Part shown: positions 21,024 to 31,148 of the stretch, one piece after another
Layout of the letters: every line of letters starts with the position of its first letter
How positions within the stretch are numbered: position 1 is the first letter of the stretch
Assembly (NCBI GenBank): GCA_003194525.1
Contig: NBIV01000155.1
Span: 62,001 to 126,000 of the forward strand
Length of the DNA: 64,000 nt
Reading direction: 5' to 3'
Source: Gracilariopsis chorda
Taxonomy: Eukaryota; Rhodophyta; Florideophyceae; Gracilariales; Gracilariaceae
The notes under the pieces: generated by a model
The model's input: the letters and a program-made list of their open reading frames with translations, nothing else
Database searches by the model: none
Told to the model about the DNA's origin: nothing
Program-made: the position numbers and the translations under genes

Positions 21024-21852
21024 AGGGTGCAGCGTATAGCATTGAGAGCAAGCGCCGTTTTTTTTTTCCGTGACTCGAGGAGCTTGCGGATGTGATGTTA
21101 CTTATGACTGGGGTCTTGGGTATTGTTGAAGAGAGGCACGAAAGTAGGCCGACAAACACACAAGTTGTCTGAGGGTAAGTGTTTGCGGGGTTTAAATTAT
21201 TTTGATAGCGCAAGTAGTAGCCGGCCATGTCGGGGAGTTTCTGCTAATGCAAGGCGTGCGGAAGGAGATTGGTGACAGGAGCAAAGAGGTGATGCGTAAA
21301 GCGCAAAACCTTTGAGGGAAGGACAAAATGCAGAGAGGAGATGCGCATGATTTGTCGTGTGAGAAGTTCTCACTGAGAACAGCGTGAAGGCGTCAGCGCG
21401 AAGCACCACGACACACTACAGTACTTAAAAAAAATCTCAAAAGATCTGGCATACCTCCATCGACGCGGCCGGAAGCATCTAGCCCGTTGAACGGGTCTGA
21501 AAAACACTGAAGGGCAGTTTTGGGCATAGCCATTATTCGTAGAGCTTACGCGAGTTGCGTCCAGCGCACGGCAGATGAACTTCCAGTGTTTGCTGCACAA
21601 CACACAAAACGTGAGCCGCTCCTTCTTAGAACGCGCAATGCACCGTGAGCGTCGACGCAGCTCTCGCTTCCCATTGGCTGCCATACTACGCCGCACGCCT
21701 CTACCAGTCCAAACCCGCGCCGTTCCTCCACACGTTTCAATCCTCCAGCTCAAAATATCTCCCTTTTTGGGGATTTGGCTGCGCGTGTCGTCTTGCATAT
21801 TTCCTAGCTCACTTACCCCCGGACCCGCTCCCCGAAAACGCTGCTCGGAGCT
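21024..21852. other. Intergenic region, BRCT gene to hydrolase gene
   Basis: 829 bp. No gene recognised; a T10 run follows the BRCT stop, and an inverted CCAAT box (ATTGG, near 21674) lies about 180 bp before the hydrolase ATG. Confidence 0.4.
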
Positions 21853-22974
21853 ATGGGCCTGGTCTTCGTGACACCCGCCTCCACCTTGCGCATTGCTCGT
21901 CTTCATCACCGCTCTACCTCCCTCCTTGCTGTCCGCAACCGGCGTCTTCTAAACGCAAATCGCCCCCGGATTAGTCAGCCCCTCCAAATGACCGTTGAAG
22001 CGCCCGATCATGCTCTTCAGAGCAAGCAGAACCTACCCAATGAAAACGGTGCATACGCGGAAGTAGACGGTGTGCAGGTGTACTACAACTACGTCCCGCC
22101 TTCAATCTCCACGTCCTCCCAACCCCTACACATATGTCTTCACGGATTCGGCGCGTCGTCCTTTTCATTCTGCCCATTCACAGAAAAACTACTCGCCCCT
22201 TACGATCCACCCGTGCTTGCTTACGATGCACCTGGTTTCGGGTTTACCGCCCGTCCTGGAAAGCTACGTTTCTACACCCCTGGCTTTTCGGCGCGAGTCG
22301 CCTCCTCCCTTGCATTCGCCTTCTCTCCCAAACGCAAATACGTCGTCATCGCCCACAGCATGGGAGCGTTGGCCGCCTGTCGTTTACTGCTCAAAGAACC
22401 AAATCGCATCGAGGCGCTCATTCTCATCGCACCGGCCATTTTACCCGGCAGCCAGCTTCCGAAGTGGTTACAACGTGGTATTCGATTTCTCGCGGTTGTA
22501 TTCGTAAATATTGCCGTCGCATTGTCCTTCGTATTCGCCCCGATCCTCGCGATGATACTACGCATGGCGTTTCGTCCCGAACAAACATGGCGTTCGGCAT
22601 TACGTCTAGCAAGAGATGCTTCACAACCTTTACCTGATGAAATCGTTGACGGTTACCGACAGCCCCTCAACGCGCCCGGGTGGGAGAAAGGCATTATTAA
22701 CTTCACGAGGGCAACCCTGAAAGAAAGGGCAAAAGCCCTGGACACCGCCGAAGATTTTGTGGCCATGATTTCTCGTCTCACGTATGCTCCACGCATGCTT
22801 ATTGTTCATGGCGAGAGCGATGTGATTGTTCCACTCGCCAATTCCAAGACGCTAGCCAAAGGCCTGGGCGCACAATTGAAAGTTATGAAACACTGCGGCC
22901 ATGTGCCCCACGAAGAGGATCCCGTGCAATTTTCCAACATCGTGTACCAATTTCTCCATCACTCAGACGTATAA
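21853..22974 (+). CDS. Alpha/beta hydrolase, probably organelle-targeted
   Basis: 373 aa. Catalytic triad visible: Ser169 in AHSMG (nucleophile elbow), Asp323 in HGESDVIVP, His350 in HCGHVPHEE. The oxyanion-hole HGFG is at 97-100. The canonical fold starts near residue 70; the preceding 65 residues are rich in Arg, Ser and Leu with few acids, as expected for a plastid or mitochondrial presequence. A hydrophobic lid segment (about 210-240, FLAVVFVNIAVALSFVFAP) could bind membrane or lipid. The substrate cannot be read from sequence; related plant proteins are esterases or lipases. It converges on TOP6B, 131 bp between stops. Confidence 0.8.
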   Translation: MGLVFVTPASTLRIARLHHRSTSLLAVRNRRLLNANRPRISQPLQMTVEAPDHALQSKQNLPNENGAYAEVDGVQVYYNYVPPSISTSSQPLHICLHGFGASSFSFCPFTEKLLAPYDPPVLAYDAPGFGFTARPGKLRFYTPGFSARVASSLAFAFSPKRKYVVIAHSMGALAACRLLLKEPNRIEALILIAPAILPGSQLPKWLQRGIRFLAVVFVNIAVALSFVFAPILAMILRMAFRPEQTWRSALRLARDASQPLPDEIVDGYRQPLNAPGWEKGIINFTRATLKERAKALDTAEDFVAMISRLTYAPRMLIVHGESDVIVPLANSKTLAKGLGAQLKVMKHCGHVPHEEDPVQFSNIVYQFLHHSDV

Positions 22975-23105
22975 TAAGTCGTCAGCACAACGCAGCGCTC
23001 CAGACGCTGCGGAAATCTCCTAGAAAAAAAATGATGTTTTGTGCTGTATTTGCATAACATATGACGAAGGTTGCAGGGGCATGTTGCAGCACATCATCCT
23101 GTATA

Positions 23106-25178
23106 TCAAACGCTCACTTGTAACGCCTTCAACAGAGACAGCCTAACGGTCGAGGATACCGACGCCTTGTCGTCATGCTTGCCCTTGGTGCTGCGCTGTT
23201 GCCAGAGATTCAGATAGGCTTCCTGTCCAGCGCGGGGTGCCAGGTATACCATCTCAGTCTTCTTGTGGTCCCGACCCGTGGCGCTTGCGTATTCGATGGC
23301 TTGCTCCTTATCAATCTGCTGCACGTGCTCCAGCAGTTTGTTCAATAGTGTTTCCTTTGTGATTTCCCCACTTTGCACCTTGTCCACCACGTCTCTCGTA
23401 CTTGCATCCGCGTTATCCACCTGACTAAACAAATCAACCAGTGCTTTTGCTACTCCTGGCGCGTACTTGGTTATCGTCTTCTTTCGTTCCGCAGCGTCCT
23501 TTTGTGCGGCACGACGGACTAGCTTGGTCTTGAGCTGAAGGCAACACTGCGTTATTGCGCGCTTGACACTCGCCTTGATGACGTCCGAGTCATCACCAAT
23601 GTACTCCTTTCCAGTGCCTTTGAAGGGGATCTTGGTGGATACGATGCTGCATATGACGCCAATACGGTCTGTGGTGGGCGAGATCTTGTAGTTGTTCCAG
23701 CGAATGGAGTCACGGGCGGTCTTGGTCACCACGTCATTTCCGGCCTCAAACAGCAACGGGATGCGGTTTGCGAAACGGTACACGTTGATGCCTGGCTTCA
23801 TACCAGATCCGCCCAGAGCAACGCCCGCCTCAACAATAAACGGGTGGCCTTCAAAGACATCGGCGGGCTCTGCATGGGTGGCCACCAAAGTGGGCTTGAG
23901 CTCCTTGGTGATGCCTAAACGCAAGTTGTACTCTCCCGCTGGCGATAGACACGAGCCGTTCGGCTTATCGAAGCGAGCAGCGTGCAACAAGGCATCAATC
24001 TGCCGAATGTGGTTGAGTTGAAGTTGGGATACAGTCATATGCGAGGTGAAATCGGGCCCCAGTTCATTGATAAGGCGCACGGCCAAAGAGCGCGGGATGG
24101 AATCGAGCTGGGTGGAGAGGAAATGGACAAGGGTAGTTGAAGGTTTGACGAGGCCAAGCAACTGCTTGAGAATGAGTTGGTTGACAGAGGATGGGTGATG
24201 TTTGACCTCCCGGGCCGGCGGGGGCATGTGGTCGGTACGGCGCGAGAAAATGGCCTCCAAATCCTTAGAGTCGGCGGCGTCGACGTTGGATTGAAAGATG
24301 AGGTGGAACTGAGCATAGGGCGTAATAACGGCCATCTGACGCATGTAGGCGAGGATCTTTGAGCGGTAGGTGGTCCAGTTACCCTGGATAGTGACAGAGA
24401 CCTTGGAGCCGCGCCATGTTTTGGGGTTGGGGGATTTAGTGTGACTGATGACGGTTGGACGATTATTGGTTATGTCAATGTCCAGGACGCAATGGGTGAT
24501 GGGAGCGGACGGCGAGGCGCTGGTGGTGACGCAGAGGGGTAAACCGGTGCTCATCTTTGCCCAGATGAGGGCCATTTTGGAGCCGAGGCCAAACTTGCCG
24601 CGGGCCTGACGAACGCAGTACTTGGTACCGGCCAGAACGCGAGCCATCATGTTGGGGACGTCATCGTGGGCCATGCCGCAGCCGTTGTCCTGGACAGTGA
24701 CACGAAACACGTGATTGGCAGTGTGACGGGGACGCGAGTGGGAATCGGGGTTGTTGATGTTGTTGTTTAGGTTTGAGTTTTTGGTGGTGGTTTGTTCGGG
24801 AATGGGGGGGCGCTTGTAGAGGGAGTGGTCGACGCGGTGGGGCGCGGCGTCCATTCCCAGCATGGAACGGAAGCGGTGGGGCGGGATGCGCTGGATATGC
24901 AGGGAGACGTCGGGGAGGTTGTGAATGGACTCTGCGGCGTCGAGGGCGTTTTCGACAAGCTCGCGGATCGTGGTGTACAGCGACTTGCCCGGGTTGTCGA
25001 AGCCGGCGATATTCTTGTTCTCGGCGAAAAACTCTGCGGGCGACTTGAACTTGAGGGTAGCGGGGGCAGGGAGCGAGGTGGAAGCTGCTGCCGTGCGTGG
25101 ACGCTTAGACTTGGGGTTGGAGCTGCTGTTAGCGGGGGCGGGGGCGGGGGCGGGGGCGGCGCGCTTGGAGGGCGGCAT
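23106..25178 (-). CDS. TOP6B: DNA topoisomerase VI subunit B
   Basis: 690 aa, single exon, ATG at 25178. A GHKL ATPase with the Bergerat motifs: N-box RELVENALDAA (72-82), DNGCGM (164-169), and GKFGLGSKMALIWA (194-207). A helix-two-turn-helix and transducer domain follow, including the VEAGVALGG and RFANRIPLLFEAG segments. In plants and archaea this ATPase clamp pairs with the Spo11-like A subunit to pass DNA duplexes during endoreduplication. Insertions at about 110-155 are Asn/Pro-rich. The first 40 residues are Pro/Ala-rich and basic, probably nuclear targeting. Subunit A is not in the window. The presence of topo VI fits Archaeplastida. Confidence 0.9.
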   Translation of the reverse strand: MPPSKRAAPAPAPAPANSSSNPKSKRPRTAAASTSLPAPATLKFKSPAEFFAENKNIAGFDNPGKSLYTTIRELVENALDAAESIHNLPDVSLHIQRIPPHRFRSMLGMDAAPHRVDHSLYKRPPIPEQTTTKNSNLNNNINNPDSHSRPRHTANHVFRVTVQDNGCGMAHDDVPNMMARVLAGTKYCVRQARGKFGLGSKMALIWAKMSTGLPLCVTTSASPSAPITHCVLDIDITNNRPTVISHTKSPNPKTWRGSKVSVTIQGNWTTYRSKILAYMRQMAVITPYAQFHLIFQSNVDAADSKDLEAIFSRRTDHMPPPAREVKHHPSSVNQLILKQLLGLVKPSTTLVHFLSTQLDSIPRSLAVRLINELGPDFTSHMTVSQLQLNHIRQIDALLHAARFDKPNGSCLSPAGEYNLRLGITKELKPTLVATHAEPADVFEGHPFIVEAGVALGGSGMKPGINVYRFANRIPLLFEAGNDVVTKTARDSIRWNNYKISPTTDRIGVICSIVSTKIPFKGTGKEYIGDDSDVIKASVKRAITQCCLQLKTKLVRRAAQKDAAERKKTITKYAPGVAKALVDLFSQVDNADASTRDVVDKVQSGEITKETLLNKLLEHVQQIDKEQAIEYASATGRDHKKTEMVYLAPRAGQEAYLNLWQQRSTKGKHDDKASVSSTVRLSLLKALQVSV

Positions 25179-25482
25179 GGCTAATACAAAGGTGCGCGAA
25201 CGGCGAGCGGGGGGATGGCGTCGGGTGTTTTTCGTTTATGGGGGGAACGAAAACCAAAAAAAAAGTGGCGGGCGGGTAGACCAAAAAAGAAAAAAAATAG
25301 GAGCGGGTGCGGCGGCTGCGGCGATGCTCGGCAGCCGCCACGTGTGAGCGGAGGAAGGTCGTGGACGGCGGCGGTGGGGGGACGTGGGCGGCGCAACGCA
25401 CGGCACACGCGCCGTTGTGCGCTCACCGCGCGCAGCAGCTGTAAATTGCGCGCGCGCGGCATGCACGTGGCAGCAGTCGCTG
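25179..25482. other. Intergenic, zinc-finger gene end to TOP6B start
   Basis: 304 bp between same-strand genes. GC-rich with A-tracts (25256-25265, 25285-25300); holds the TOP6B promoter. No gene. Confidence 0.4.
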
Positions 25483-26264
25483 CTACGGCGCTCGCTGCGC
25501 CGCGTGCGACTGCGCACTGCTCGCGCACTGCTCGCGGCTGCGCTCGCGCTCGCGCTCTCGCTCTCGCTCTCGCTCACGCGTACCGCTATCCGCCGCGTGC
25601 GACGCGCCGCGCCCCCCCCACTGCTGCGGCAGCTGCCGCGCCTGCGCCGCCGCCGCCCGTCCGCGCGTCGCCGACTCGGTGCGCGCGGCTCCTCCGTCGC
25701 CTCCCTCCCCTCTCCACGACGCGCCCTCTCCGTGTGCTGCTGCAGGCTGCGCGCGGTGCAGTTGCTCCACCATCGCGTGCTGGTAGTCCGGCGCGTAGGA
25801 CGCCAGCCATTGCGGATGGTGTTGTGCGTAGTGTTCATTCAGTTGCATCTTCTTCGAAAACGGAAGTCCACAGTGTTCACAAAAATACTTGGCTTGCTTC
25901 CTGCCGTGTACCACGCGCACGTGCGTGTCGCAAAGTCCACGCTGCGCAAACTGCTCCTCGCAATACGGGCACCGAAATGTGCGAACGTCGTCATGCACCG
26001 ATGTGCGATGTTTGAGCATATTGCTCTTCTCGCCAAACGTCTTGTTGCATACTGGACACTGGAACGGACGGCTTTTCTCGTGCACCACGCGTACGTGCCG
26101 GTTCTTATCGCTCTTTCGTCGAAACGTGGACGCACACAACTCGCACGCAAATTTGGCCGATGCACCAGGCGGCGTCCCCGAACTCGGTCCAGCGCCAGCC
26201 GAGACGTGGCGCAGCACCGCCGCCTGCGGAGTCGTCGCCGATGCAGCGCGCACATCGCCCATCA

Positions 26265-26319
<55 letters not shown>

Positions 26320-27174
26320 CGCAGCACCAGCCAGAGGCGCAGCGCCAGCCGTAAGGTCGGAAACATGGCGAGCAGCGCGTGGTCGCTTCGAAAGCATGTG
26401 CGACACACCGGACACGGAGGGCGAACGAGAGCGTGACGGAGAACGAGCAACAGCCGTGGCTACAGCACGCACGTGGTGCGCCGTGTGTATAGGTTGCTGC
26501 TGTTGCTGCGGTGGTTGCACGTGCTGCGCAGGGTGCAACAGAGGTGGATCCAACGTGAGAGCGCGCGGCGAACTGGCAGTGGGCCGAAACGGAGAGAGGC
26601 GTGCGAAAAACTGTGCGGCTCGGGAGCGTTGCGTAGCGCGAACTCGCGAGTGTGGCACGGGCTGCACCTGCGGTTGCTGCTGCGCGTGAACGCGCAGTTG
26701 GTGCGTTTGGTGCGGCGGAGCTGCAGCTGCAGGATGCATCGGTGCGACGATGGCCATTTGCGGCATGGTGGATGTACGGTGGGCGCGACCGTCGTCAAGA
26801 ACGGTGCCCCAGAAGGCGGAGGAAGTTGCGACGGTGGCGGCGTCGGGATGGGACAGACGCGAACGCTTGGGCGAGTGCGTGGGCGAAGTGTAGGAGGCGC
26901 GTTTGGAGGGGGGGCGCGGAAGCGCGGGTGGTGGGGGGGGAGTGGTGGCAGTTGGGGAGGGCGGAGTTACGACGCGTACTTGGGGCATTATGGGTTGGAT
27001 TGGATGGTGATGGGCGGCGGCGACGAAGTGCGGTGGGAGAGGCTGTAATTGAACGCGCGACAAGGAGTAACCGGCGAGGGTGGCGGCGTGGGCGAGGGCG
27101 GCTAGGGCGGACGAGAAGTGGGCGCCGCGCAGCTCGGAGGAAGGCGAGGGCGAGCGTGAATGCGACGTCGACAT
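25483..27174 (-). CDS. Four-finger C2H2 zinc-finger protein
   Basis: 563 aa, ATG at 27174. Four consecutive C2H2 fingers at about residues 345-455: CELCASTF...HVRVVH, CPVCNKTF...HRTSVH, CPYCEEQF...HVRVVH, CEHCGLPF...HYAQHH, with short linkers, so a DNA-binding transcription factor is likely. The N-terminal half is low-complexity (Pro, His, Gln, Ser), a Gly run encoded by a (GCC)18-type microsatellite precedes the fingers, and the C-terminus has an Arg-Glu repeat of about ten pairs. It shares a divergent promoter with RPA2. The long open frames on the opposite strand here follow from high GC and biased codons and are not genes. Target genes are unknown. Confidence 0.85.
26266..26319. repeat. 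(GCC)18 microsatellite coding poly-Gly
   Basis: Perfect trinucleotide repeat in the zinc-finger gene; the minus strand reads GGC, giving a glycine tract. Confidence 0.9.
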
Positions 27175-27830
27175 GGGAGGGGCGGCGGTCGCGCACCGCT
27201 CGCCCGGGGGGGGGGGGGGGGTTGGGGAAGGTTAGAAGGGGGGGAGGGGTGGGGAAGGGAGGGGAAGGAGAAAGGAGAGGGGAGGGGGGTGGAGATGTTA
27301 GATGGTTTGAGGGAGGTGGTGGTGGGGGGGTGGGGGGGTTGGTTGGTTTGGAGAGTTTGGGCGGTGTGTGAGCAAGAGGTAGGGGAGCGCGTGGGTACAG
27401 TGTATTGTGGTGGGGGGCGCAACGCGTGCGCGGGCGGCTGACGTGACGGCTGGGGCGGGGCAACGTGGCGCGTGCAATTTGGGCGGCGCGCGGTGCCGCA
27501 TACGGCGCGTCGGACGGCGTCTCGCTTGCGCGTGTGCGCTGAATTGCGCGCGCGCAGCGAGCGCGGCCCGGCGTTATGCGCAGGCGCGTGCCGGTCGTGT
27601 GCGCGCGTTGCGTGCTGCTGCGCGCGCCGCGCGCTGAAGGTAACGCGCTTCACTGCTCGCACCACGTGGCACGCCTTCAGACGCTGTCCCGCTGGACACG
27701 TGTGCTTCTTTTCGTTCGACCGCCGCGCCGCCTTTTTGGCGCCAAAAGTGTTGCGCCCCCTCATCAACGCCCGCGCTCTGTGTTGTGCTGTGCACGCGCG
27801 CTCCCTCTGCCTTTTGCGCAACCGCAAGCT
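27175..27830. promoter_or_regulatory. Divergent promoter region, zinc-finger gene / RPA2
   Basis: 656 bp between outward ATGs, very GC-rich. Includes a G-run (about 27207-27220), purine-rich stretches, a CCACGTGGC E-box near 27660 and the E2F palindrome at 27735-27746. The RPA2 frame stays open upstream of its ATG, but that translation has no RPA similarity. Confidence 0.55.
27735..27746. promoter_or_regulatory. Palindromic E2F-type site upstream of RPA2
   Basis: TTTGGCGCCAAA, 84-96 bp before the RPA2 ATG and identical to the site before the BRCT gene. Confidence 0.75.
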
Positions 27831-28411
27831 ATGAACGGCGGCACTAATACTGGCTATGGCGGCGCCGGCTACGGCGGCGCCGGCGCGGGCTACGGCGGCG
27901 CAGCACAGGGCGGATACATGAACGCCACGCAGGGTTATGCGCCCGCGTCGCAGGCCGGCGACGGTGCCAACGCCGCCGACCACGCGGACACTCTGCACTC
28001 GCTCACCGTCAAACAGATCCACGATGCGCAGCTCGGCGCAGACGACAAGCTCTCCGTTGACAACCGTCGGGTGGATCAACTCGCGCTGGTGGCACGTATT
28101 GTGAGCGCGGACGTGCAGGTGGTGGCTATTGCACTCACGGTGGATGACTGCACGGGCACCATCTCCGGCACGTACATGATGCCCGTTGAAGAGGATGATG
28201 TGACCGGAAATGAACTGGCCGTACAGAAGCGCGCCTGGATTAAACCGGGCGTGTGGTTGACCATTGTGGCTGCTGTGCATGTGCAAAACGGACACAGGCA
28301 GCTTTCGGTGTACCGCATCAGAAAGGTTAGCGACTTTAACGAGATTGTGTATCACCGTCTCAACGTGCTCAAATCATTTCTGGCGCACACGCGTGGACAA
28401 CCGCAGCAAAT

Positions 28412-28449
<38 letters not shown>

Positions 28450-28685
28450 TGAGCGGGGTGGTCATGAATGATGGAATCGTGATGAGCCCATTGCAGCGCA
28501 TTATCTACGAGTTTGTCAAGGCGCAAAAGGGCTCTCCGAGGGGGGTTTCCGTGGACGAGGTTGCGCAGCAGGCCACGAGCGGCACCAACCGCTCCGCCGT
28601 GAAAGAGATTCTGGACGGATTCGCCTCGGACGGATACCTGTACACGACGATAGACGACAATCACTACGCGTTCTGCGATGCGTGA
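27831..28685 (+). CDS. RPA2: Replication protein A 32-kDa subunit
   Basis: 284 aa from the ATG at 27831. This start gives the expected Gly/Tyr-rich N-terminus (NTGYGGAGYGGAGAGYGG), matching RPA2 proteins; the upstream open frame does not. Domains: flexible N-terminus (1-50), OB fold (about 55-175, including LVARIVSADVQVVAIALTVD and GVWLTIVAAVHVQNG), a poly-Gln linker from a CAG repeat (about 193-207), and a C-terminal winged helix (about 215-284, PLQRIIYEFVKAQ and FASDGYLYTTIDDNHYAFCD). RPA binds single-stranded DNA in replication, repair and recombination; the winged helix recruits partners. The E2F-type site in the promoter fits S-phase control. Confidence 0.9.
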
Positions 28686-29394
28686 GAATGTATAAAGAAA
28701 AAGAGGTGATCGGCGCCGCGCCGCGAAGAGTAGTCTGGATTGAGTTGAGCGCGGGCCGTGCAGGTGCACAAACCCGCACTTCTCACGCATCGAACTGTGG
28801 TGGAAGGTGTCCAACCGACCCATGTTCCAATCGGCACCCGGCGCGGGGCGCATCCGGTGCGCAGCGCAGCCACGCGCGCGCGCACCGTCTCGTGCGGACG
28901 CGTCAGGTGAGAGAAGTGGGCACGCGCCCACCTTTCATTTCATGTAAGCCGGGTCCCGCGCTTGACAGGACGCCCCTTTCGGGCACGCTGCAGAACATCC
29001 CCAGACCTTCTCCATGTGCCACTTTTGACCGGCTCCGAGGAGGACCGGTCCGCTAGAACGCACCTACGCATGAGCTTCCGCGACGCTTGGCCGCGTCGAC
29101 CACCTCTGTCGCTCGCGCTCGTCGAGCCGCCTTTTTATACGAGGATGACGTAACGCCGCCGAGCGAAGCGCGTCCGTCATCACCGTCACGCGCCCCAGCA
29201 GCGCTGCGTACTGTACGTGGCTTCGTTTCGTTCCGTTCCGTTTCGTTTCGTTTCGTTTCGTTTCGTCTCGCCGCCATTCGTGTTCCAAGCCGCGCTGTGC
29301 TGTTTGGTCGCCACACAACACTCTTTCGCCACCCCCACCCACCCCCCTCCTTCCCGCCTCGCCACTTGACCCTTTCGCGCCGTGCTTGTTCCGT
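28686..29394. other. Intergenic region, RPA2 to small membrane-protein gene
   Basis: 709 bp. A TTCGT/TTCCG pentanucleotide repeat of about nine units lies at 29222-29267, about 130 bp before the next ATG, and a C-rich tract at 29330-29360. No other gene seen. Confidence 0.4.
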
Positions 29395-29696
29395 ATGGCA
29401 AGCGCTAATGCCAAGATCGGCTCTTTTCTCGGCTTCTCCGCCGTAGCCATTTACTTTTTCACCATGGCCCATCTCAAGACGCAGGCGCCGGGCGATCTGG
29501 ATCAAATCGTACGTGCGCTCCATAAACACCAAACGCTTCCACACACCGCTCCGTCCGACTGCTCACCATCTCCGCTTATTCTGCCCTTCAGGAGCCGCTT
29601 CCCCCCTCCGAACAAGCTCTCCAAGCGCTTGGAACACTCAACTCGCGTCCGTCTTCCACCTCTTCTGAACCGGTCGACGCCAAGTCCACATCATAG
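29395..29696 (+). CDS. Small single-helix membrane protein (72 aa), two exons
   Basis: Exons 29395-29508 and 29592-29696 with an 83-nt GT-AG intron (GTACGT...TTCAG). The first exon encodes a short polar start and one hydrophobic helix, IGSFLGFSAVAIYFFTMAHL, then KTQAPGDLDQI; the second adds EPLPPSEQALQALGTL and a Ser-rich tail. The joined frame is uninterrupted and ends 28 bp before the stop of the convergent coiled-coil gene, which supports the gene model. I do not recognise the family. One helix near the N-terminus and a short soluble tail recall small mitochondrial or ER membrane subunits, but this is only a resemblance in layout. Confidence 0.65.
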
Positions 29697-29724
29697 CTAC
29701 CGCTGCAAAACATATTCTTCATCC

Positions 29725-30746
29725 TTACTTCATCGACGCAATTGCTTCTTCTATCTCCTTGTCAATTTCCCCAACCTGCGCCTTCATTCCGCTCACCATT
29801 TCCCCGCAAATCTCCATGTCCTGTCAGCCCCGTCCCAAACAAAAACAAATCATATCCAAGTTAGACTACATTCATTCGCTGCGCATAAACACACGTCCAA
29901 ACACTCCACAAACTGGAAAAAGAAAAACACCTCACTTCCACTTACCGCTGGTAACCCGTGATACTTCTCAAGCTCCAACTTGATAGCTTCCAGTTTCTGT
30001 TCCAGTTCGCGTAATCGCTCCCCGTCCTTCGCAATCGTCTCGTGTCTCACCCCCGCTTCAACCCCACATTTCTCCACTTCCTCACTCGCCACAACCCGCG
30101 CTTCCTCACAATTCCTCACCTCTTCCTGCATCGCCCGCGTATTCTCCAACAGTCGTTCACTAGCAACCTCACCTTTTCTCACATCCCGTTGCACACCATC
30201 TAACGTCTGCACCGCGTTTCGCAATTCCTCCATACCATCACGAATCGCCTCATGCGCCTGACCAACAGCGTATTCGCGTTCAACCCTCCTATCCTCTGCG
30301 CCCACATATTCCTCTGCAAGTCGCGACAAAGCCGTCACCTGCGCACTCTTCGATAGAGAATGTTCCGCGTCCAGTTTGAGCGCCGCGAACACGTCAGCCA
30401 ACGTATCTGTTTCGCACAGTGCATCGGGGTCAAGCATATCTCTTATCACGTTGCCTCCGCCGTCTTGCCATTGTTTGCATAACCACTCGTACTGCTTTGT
30501 CAGCGTTTGTATAGCTCGCGTCGTTTCTTCATGCTGCTTTTCGCGTTCTTGCACCACTTTTCGAATCGCTTCTATGCTTTGTATTGTCGTTGGCTTGGTT
30601 TGCACGTTCCACATTTGACGCCCTGCTTCTTCTGCTGAGCAGTGACGTGTTATGCGTTCGCGAAGCCATGTTATCGCTTCGAGAGCCCGGTCCGCACTTA
30701 TCACCGCTTCTTCGTCAAAAATCATCTCTCTCTTTGGTCTTTTCAT
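29725..30746 (-). CDS. Coiled-coil protein, possibly HAUS1-like augmin subunit
   Basis: Exons 30746-29946 and 29820-29725, intron 29821-29945 (GTAAGT...GACAG), 298 aa. Almost all predicted helix/coiled coil from residue 55 on, rich in Glu, Lys and Arg. The end (LEAIKLELEKYHGLPADM, then a final helix) has the layout of HAUS1, where L-x-x-Y-x-x-L-P precedes the last helix; the length also fits (about 280-300). HAUS1 belongs to augmin, which starts new microtubules on existing ones in the spindle. Coiled coils give weak homology signals, so another kinetochore or spindle coiled-coil protein is possible. It faces the tRNA-modification gene across a 402-bp divergent promoter. Confidence 0.5.
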
Positions 30747-31148
30747 CCGCTCGTTTCGTTAACTCTTTTGCACGCAGTTTACGTCCATGGATATGCTCCA
30801 AGAAAGATGACAGCGCGGAGAGAGATAAAATACTTCCAACCTTTTTTCCCGACACGCTTCACGTGCATCACGGCGCGCTTTTCGATTTCTGTCTTTGAAA
30901 TTGTATTTTAAACCACAGCAGACCCTTTTCAGACCCAACTCAGATCCTCAAAAAGCGCATACCCTTGTACGGCAAGAAGTCGCGTCTTCAAGCCGTCGTG
31001 GTTGACGTTTTCCGTTATCTTCGTCAACATCCGTCACCTCACCAGCATTGATAAACAGAGGCTCGTACGCCACCAAAAATTTTGTGGCTACTGAGCATTC
31101 AATGCTCAGTAGCATCCATCTTAAAAACGAACCATATGTTTCTCGACA
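30747..31148. promoter_or_regulatory. Divergent promoter, coiled-coil gene / tRNA isopentenyltransferase gene
   Basis: 402 bp; contains the 27-bp inverted repeat at 31087-31113, whose right end is 36 bp before the ATG at 31149. Confidence 0.5.
31087..31113. repeat. Perfect 27-bp palindrome (13-bp arms)
   Basis: GCTACTGAGCATT, one C, then its exact reverse complement. It could be a dimeric protein-binding site or a 5'-UTR hairpin of the downstream gene. Confidence 0.9.

Noticed and set aside
25215..26689. Long open frames antisense to the zinc-finger gene
   Set aside because: They arise from very high GC and biased codons; only the minus-strand frame has domains (C2H2 fingers).
27576..27830. 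N-terminal extension of RPA2
   Set aside because: Open frame only; RPA2 proteins start with the Gly/Tyr-rich segment at the ATG at 27831, and the E2F site would fall inside the coding region.
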